From Chromatiales bacterium (lineage in GTDB: Bacteria > Pseudomonadota > Gammaproteobacteria > Steroidobacterales > GCA-2729495), in contig JAUWKW010000023.1 in NCBI GenBank assembly GCA_030614035.1, forward strand, positions 1 through 11,455: a stretch of 11,455 bases of DNA, read 5' to 3'. Numbering within the stretch: position 1 is the stretch's first letter; the number at the start of each line of letters is the position of its first letter. The position numbers were made by a program, and so were the translations under genes. The notes beneath the pieces were generated by a model. It was given only the letters and a program-made list of their open reading frames with translations. It did not search any database and was not told the origin of the DNA. Shown one piece after another: positions 7,435 through 11,455 of this stretch.

Positions 7435-7519
7435 AACGATTCGGCTGCCGCTGACTGCCCGCGCGCTTGCAGCCGGGCCATGTGATTCAATGTTGGATGA
7501 GTCGGGCGCAGTGAACAGA

Positions 7520-8782
7520 TCAGTAAACGGGATTCGAATCCTCGGCATCCCTCATTTCCCAACTGGATATCATCGGGAAAACGTTCATCAACCACAGCAG
7601 CACCAGCATGAAACCGGAAATCAACCCGAGAAAGAGAATGAACTCGAATAACGATGAGAACGGCACCGCATTGTCATCCAGGGCCGGCACGACTATCAGG
7701 TAACGGTTGATCCAGATTCCGACATTAATGACCGTGCCAATCAGCACCATCGCCCACCAGGTCCGCTTGACCGGCGCGAATATCAGCGTTCCGATAGGAA
7801 TAGCGATGATGCAGATCATCTGCGTCCAGAATAGCGGCGCGTAATGCCCGTACATCTGGGCCCACAACGGTCCGAATTCGTTCGGAAGATTACCGAACCA
7901 GGTAACGAAGAACTGTGCCCAGAACATATATACCCAAAACAGCACCAGCCCGGTAATCATGATGCCGAGGCTCTTGACCTGGACCGTGCCGAAATAGGCG
8001 CCAAAGTCGAGAACACGGGACATCATCGCCCCCATGACCAACATAGCCGCACTGCCAGCCACCATGCTGCCCATGGCGAAATACATTGGGAACACGGAGC
8101 TGTGATAGTGCCGCACCAGCATCATGCCGAAATCCCAGGAGATGAACGTGTTGGCAAGCACCGCGGTAATAATGATCACCGGCGCCAACAAATACATATA
8201 GGACTGCAGGCGCCGCGGGTCCCGGCCCTGTCCGAACTTAAACAGCCGACGATAAAGCGACTGCCGCCAGGCCGGCCCCGTCGCGGCACTGTCAGCGGTG
8301 ATGTCGGGCACGAGCCCGATGACGAAATAGATCGCAGCCAGCACATAAAACACGAGTTGCACAATCAGGTTGCGGATCAACAAAAAATCCGCATTCAGCC
8401 AGGCGCTCAGATGCTCACCCGGTTCCGGGGAAAGCCACCAGAATAATTCGCTGCGTCCATAGCAGAATATGAGCACAAAGATACCGATAGCGAACGGGAA
8501 GAATGCCAGGGTCATCAGCTCCCCTAAACGATAAAAGGGCCTGGCCCATTTGGTCCGGCAAATTCTAAGAATTGCAGCAAACACGACGCCGAACTGGGTG
8601 ATGCCGAGCAGGTATATATAGTTCGCAACGAAAAAGCCCCAGGGGACCGAATCGGGTGCCGTGGTCAGCATCACACCAAGCCACACGCCTGCGATCAGCA
8701 GCAATGCCGCGAATACCCCGAGCATCAGCCCATAGCGCCGGCCGCTGGGGACGCCGGTGGATATTGCAACGCTGTTATTCAT
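7520..8782 (-). CDS. actF: Alternative complex III membrane subunit ActF (NrfD/PsrC fold)
   Basis: This 420-residue polytopic membrane protein is of the NrfD/PsrC type. It is the second large membrane subunit of alternative complex III, which oxidises quinol and sends electrons to cytochrome c or an oxidase. About ten hydrophobic segments are visible. Internal similarity to ActC includes ISWDFGMMLVRHYHSSVFPMYF (215-236), which parallels ActC VSWDFALSIVPGLHHTIFAPYF. LGITQFGVVFAAIL (59-72) lines up with ActC IGLSHSGTLLSAVL, with Gln63 where ActC has His80. That fits the known view that ActC rather than ActF holds the quinol site. The ATG overlaps the end of actE by eight bases. AGGAAG lies about 12 bases upstream. 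No further respiratory gene follows on this strand in the window. Confidence 0.9.
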   Translation of the reverse strand: MNNSVAISTGVPSGRRYGLMLGVFAALLLIAGVWLGVMLTTAPDSVPWGFFVANYIYLLGITQFGVVFAAILRICRTKWARPFYRLGELMTLAFFPFAIGIFVLIFCYGRSELFWWLSPEPGEHLSAWLNADFLLIRNLIVQLVFYVLAAIYFVIGLVPDITADSAATGPAWRQSLYRRLFKFGQGRDPRRLQSYMYLLAPVIIITAVLANTFISWDFGMMLVRHYHSSVFPMYFAMGSMVAGSAAMLVMGAMMSRVLDFGAYFGTVQVKSLGIMITGLVLFWVYMFWAQFFVTWFGNLPNEFGPLWAQMYGHYAPLFWTQMICIIAIPIGTLIFAPVKRTWWAMVLIGTVINVGIWINRYLIVVPALDDNAVPFSSLFEFILFLGLISGFMLVLLWLMNVFPMISSWEMRDAEDSNPVY

Positions 8783-9308
8783 CGGGGCCCATGACTTCCT
8801 TGACGTAATTGATCACGTTCCAACGGTCCTCGGCGACTATCGCTTGACGATAGTAAGGCATGGCAATGCTGCCGTGGCTGATCGTGTAATAGAGTTGCCC
8901 GTCGGGTTGCAACTGAACGTAGTCCAACGTCAGATCCATGGGCTGTGGTACGAATTTCTGACCGACCAGGCCATTGCCACGCCCCTGGGCGCCGTGACAA
9001 ACGAGGCAATGCACTTGGTACAGTTGACGTCCGCGCTCGAGCGATTCCGGCGACTTGCGGACCGGGTTGACTAAGGTCTGGCCGGCCACCAGGCGTGCTC
9101 GGACAAGCTCGATCAAACCGTCGGGGGCCGAAAACAATTCCTGCTCGCCGATCGGAACCGAATCAGCGTTGGTCTCGACCACCGACTCTTGCGCCTTGAC
9201 CGAGGGCTGATTTTGCATGTCTTTGTCCCAGGGCAAGCTCCAGGCCACGGCTGGAATCGCCAGCATGACGAAGCATCGCAGCAGTAATTGGCTACGGGCA
9301 GAATTCAT
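8775..9308 (-). CDS. actE: Alternative complex III monohaem cytochrome c subunit ActE
   Basis: ActE is the periplasmic single-haem c-type cytochrome of ACIII, probably the exit point for electrons. The 177-residue product has an N-terminal hydrophobic signal or anchor (about 7-23) and a DMQNQPSVKAQE region typical of the family. One haem motif, CLVCH, is at 101-105, and M150 in GSIAMPYY is the likely distal haem ligand. GRQLYQVHC and the end WNVINYVKEV are standard cytochrome c domain features. GGAGGA at 9315-9320 is a strong ribosome-binding site six bases before the ATG, which overlaps the actD stop as ATGA. I see no lipobox cysteine after the hydrophobic segment, so membrane attachment may be through an uncleaved anchor or subunit contacts. 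Confidence 0.92.
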   Translation of the reverse strand: MNSARSQLLLRCFVMLAIPAVAWSLPWDKDMQNQPSVKAQESVVETNADSVPIGEQELFSAPDGLIELVRARLVAGQTLVNPVRKSPESLERGRQLYQVHCLVCHGAQGRGNGLVGQKFVPQPMDLTLDYVQLQPDGQLYYTISHGSIAMPYYRQAIVAEDRWNVINYVKEVMGPDE

Positions 9309-9811
9309 TGACTGTCCTCCACCCGCCGGGTTTCCTCCGCGCCGGCTTCGCGAAGAATGGTCTCGGCACGAGCTGCATCAGCATCGTCGGCACCCTCGAC
9401 GACCACGACGAAGCGATCGACGTTCGATTCAGGTGTATACGGTCTATCCCGCCATGCGGGGAGCCCCGATACCAAATGGAATCCGAACAAGGTAAACAGG
9501 ACGCCGAACAGAATCGTCATCTCGTAGGTAATCACCAGGTAAGGCGGCACCGAGATAATGGCCCGCCCGCCGGTGGGCAGGACAAAAACCAGCGCCGTTG
9601 CGACCGCCATCGCAAACCCGGATACGGCCCCGATGATCGCACCGGCCAGCGAAAAACGCCGCACTGGCGACTTCCCCAGCCCGAGCACCTCCTGGGCTTC
9701 CTCAAGCGGCAACGGCGACATCAACGATAACTCGCCAATGCCGGCGGATTTGACGCGCTTGGCCCCGGCGAGAAAATCTTCCTCGTACTTGAATGTAGCC
9801 AAGACCGCCAT
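9305..9811 (-). CDS. actD: Alternative complex III membrane subunit ActD (DUF3341)
   Basis: ActD is a small membrane-anchoring ACIII subunit with two helices. The 168-residue product opens with a soluble segment (AVLATFKYEEDFLAGAKRV, then SPLPLEEAQEVLG). Helix 1 is at about 53-78 and helix 2 at about 91-115, with the conserved loop GGRAIISVPPYLVITYE between them. The C-terminal part (DRFVVVVEG...AETILREAGAEE) looks like the family's ferredoxin-like end. ATG 9811 is preferred over TTG 9814: GAGGAGGGA at 9818-9826 is six bases upstream and the TGATG junction overlaps the actC stop by one base. Its stop overlaps the actE start. Confidence 0.92.
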   Translation of the reverse strand: MAVLATFKYEEDFLAGAKRVKSAGIGELSLMSPLPLEEAQEVLGLGKSPVRRFSLAGAIIGAVSGFAMAVATALVFVLPTGGRAIISVPPYLVITYEMTILFGVLFTLFGFHLVSGLPAWRDRPYTPESNVDRFVVVVEGADDADAARAETILREAGAEETRRVEDSQ

Positions 9812-11136
9812 CAAGCGTCCCTCCTCAACGGCGTAAGGGTTTCCTTGACTTCATAAATTGAAACCGCCGGCACCCACTTGATGAAGATCAGGAACAGCGT
9901 CGTAAAGATCGCAAACGAACCGAAGGTGATCGAAAACTCGACCCAACTCGGAAAATAGAAACCGAACGCATCGGGCAGGAACTTACGCGGCTGCGACGTG
10001 GCCACGATGATGAATCTCTCGGTCAGCATACCGACGTTAATCAAAATAGAAATGACCAGCATCTTGTTCCACGACAAACGAAACTTTTTAAACAGCATCA
10101 GCAGCGGCACAAATGCACAGAACAGGATCATTTCCCAATAGAGCGGCGCATAAAATCCGAACAGCCGGAACCTGAGCGCTTCCATCTCGAACGACGTACC
10201 GCTGTACCAAGTCGTAAAGAGCTCGAGAATATTGATATAGGTCCAGAGCATCGACAACACGATCAATAGCTTGCCAAGGTTATCGAGATGCACCTGGCCG
10301 ATGTAGCGCTCGAAATTCATAAACTTCCGCAGCATATACATCACGGTCACGATTCCGGCCGTCCCCGAATATATTGCTCCGCAGACGAAGTACGGCGCAA
10401 ATATTGTGTGGTGCAGCCCTGGAACGATGGACAGGGCGAAATCCCAGGACACGATGCTGTGTACCGAGACCGCCAGCGGAATGACGAATACAGCAAAAAA
10501 CGTGTAGGCCCAACCCAGCGTGTGCCACTCCCTGGCGGTGCCCCGCCAGCCAAACGAAAAGATCGTATACAGCCGTCGGCGAATGCCGGTGCTGGCGTCG
10601 CGAACCGCCGCGAAATCAGGGACCGAACCCATGTAGATGAATATTGAGCTGGCCGTCAAATATGTCGTGATCGCCATGACATCAAACATCAACGGCGAGC
10701 GAAAATTCGGCCACAGTCCCATCGGGTTCGGGATCGGAAAGCTCCAGTGCACGTACCACAGCCGTCCCACATGGACCATGACGAACAGCGCGGCGGTCAT
10801 CAGCGAGAACAGGGTCATCGCCTCGGCGCTGCGGTAGATCGACTTGCGCCACTGGCTGTTGGTGATGTGCAGCACCGCCGACAGAAGAGTCCCGGAATGA
10901 CTGAGACCAATCCAGAAAATGAAGTTTGACAGGTAGGTGCCCCAAACCGCGTTCCGATTCATCCCGGCCGCGCCGACGCCGACAATTAGCTGGTAGATCC
11001 ACGGCATGAAGAAGAAGACACCCGCGATCGTCATCGTGGTGCCGAGCAATATCCAGTAGCGCGGACCCGTCTCCAGCATGGAGCTGAGGACATCCCGGTT
11101 GACTTCGGCGTAGGTCGGCTGACCGTGATCAAACAT
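9811..11136 (-). CDS. actC: Alternative complex III quinol-binding membrane subunit ActC (NrfD/PsrC fold)
   Basis: ActC is the large NrfD/PsrC-type membrane subunit of ACIII that carries the quinol-oxidation site on the periplasmic side, next to the iron-sulfur subunit ActB. In the 441-residue product about ten hydrophobic segments are visible. The family motif IGLSHSGTLLSAVL (76-89, with H80) is present. MVHVGRLW (H122), SPLMFDVMAITTYL (D152) and VSWDFALSIVPGLHHTIFAPYF (229-250) are other conserved polar spots in the helices. It overlaps the actB stop by eight bases, which suggests coupled translation; the ATG itself has only an A-rich upstream stretch. Operon order and neighbours make ACIII far more likely than a polysulfide or nitrite reductase NrfD. 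Confidence 0.94.
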   Translation of the reverse strand: MFDHGQPTYAEVNRDVLSSMLETGPRYWILLGTTMTIAGVFFFMPWIYQLIVGVGAAGMNRNAVWGTYLSNFIFWIGLSHSGTLLSAVLHITNSQWRKSIYRSAEAMTLFSLMTAALFVMVHVGRLWYVHWSFPIPNPMGLWPNFRSPLMFDVMAITTYLTASSIFIYMGSVPDFAAVRDASTGIRRRLYTIFSFGWRGTAREWHTLGWAYTFFAVFVIPLAVSVHSIVSWDFALSIVPGLHHTIFAPYFVCGAIYSGTAGIVTVMYMLRKFMNFERYIGQVHLDNLGKLLIVLSMLWTYINILELFTTWYSGTSFEMEALRFRLFGFYAPLYWEMILFCAFVPLLMLFKKFRLSWNKMLVISILINVGMLTERFIIVATSQPRKFLPDAFGFYFPSWVEFSITFGSFAIFTTLFLIFIKWVPAVSIYEVKETLTPLRRDA

Positions 11137-11455
11137 CGTCGTGAACTTTTTTCAGGTATACAATCGAAGGAACTGTATTCAATTCCTCCAGCACCTTGTA
11201 TCCGCGCGGACTGTTCATGACCTGTGAGACTTTGCTGTCGGGGGCGTTGCTGTCGCCAAAAACCATCGCCTCGGTCGGGCAACTCTGGACGCAGGCGGGT
11301 GCGACCTCGCCGTCCTGCACACGCCTTCTGCCGTCATCCTTCGCATTGTCTTTAGCCATCCGGATACGCTGAATGCAGAAGGTGCATTTTTCCATGACGC
11401 CTTTTTCACGCACGCTCACGTCCGGATTCAACTGCTGCTCGAGCGGTTCGTCCCA
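11129..11455 (-). CDS. actB: Alternative complex III iron-sulfur subunit ActB (C-terminal fragment)
   Basis: This is the C-terminal 108 residues of ActB, the periplasmic subunit with a molybdopterin-like domain without cofactor fused to a ferredoxin-like [Fe-S] domain. Its N-terminal part is cut off by the window edge. The visible part begins WDEPLEQQLNPDVSVREKG and then shows GVMEKCTFCIQRI and ACVQSCPTEAMVFGD, two cysteine groups of the ferredoxin region. NPDVSVR...GVMEKCTFC is typical of the DmsB/PsrB-type domain that docks on NrfD-type proteins such as ActC. The ending YLKKVHDDV stops at TGA 11129-11131 and overlaps actC. A free-standing iron-sulfur protein cannot be excluded without the missing 5' region. 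Confidence 0.9.
   Translation of the reverse strand, partial: WDEPLEQQLNPDVSVREKGVMEKCTFCIQRIRMAKDNAKDDGRRRVQDGEVAPACVQSCPTEAMVFGDSNAPDSKVSQVMNSPRGYKVLEELNTVPSIVYLKKVHDDV

Noticed and set aside
7844..8446. 200-codon + strand frame opposite actF
   Set aside because: Antisense to a polytopic membrane protein; the hydrophilic His/Pro/Arg-rich product is what the complement of such genes usually gives.

Overview
The window looks like chromosomal DNA of a gammaproteobacterium with moderately high GC. The evidence is a type IV pilus retraction ATPase, a gammaproteobacterial-type MetG, and an rsx/rnf cluster in the order A-B-C-D-G whose proteins resemble E. coli RsxA-G in length and motifs. The genus cannot be named from the sequence alone. 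I see no mobile element, CRISPR array, tRNA or rRNA.

Layout: (1) 1-453, the 3' end of a pilT-like gene. (2) 454-762, a 309-base non-coding gap with small hairpins. (3) 763-2418, metG, encoding a methionyl-tRNA synthetase without the C-terminal tRNA-binding domain. (4) 2472-6868, rsxA-rsxB-rsxC-rsxD-rsxG, tightly packed on the + strand and only 53 bases after metG. rsxE, the usual last gene, is not present. (5) 6882-7385, on the - strand, a DUF4426-type putative lipoprotein whose 3' end meets rsxG with a 13-base gap. (6) 7520-11455, on the - strand, the distal part of an alternative complex III (ACIII) operon read actB-actC-actD-actE-actF, with every junction overlapping. actB is cut by the window edge and actA must lie outside it.

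The two main blocks are both membrane electron-transfer machines. Rsx/Rnf couples NADH/ferredoxin-type electron transfer to ion movement or, in E. coli, keeps SoxR reduced. ACIII oxidises quinol and passes electrons to cytochrome c or a terminal oxidase, standing in for the bc1 complex. They are convergently transcribed and therefore probably independently controlled. The most notable points are the missing rsxE, the two mini-ORFs joining metG to rsxA with the only good ribosome-binding site serving the second mini-ORF, the absence of oxidase genes after actF, and the DUF4426 gene downstream of ACIII. No clearly undescribed system was found. Most of the window is recognisable respiratory and housekeeping machinery.
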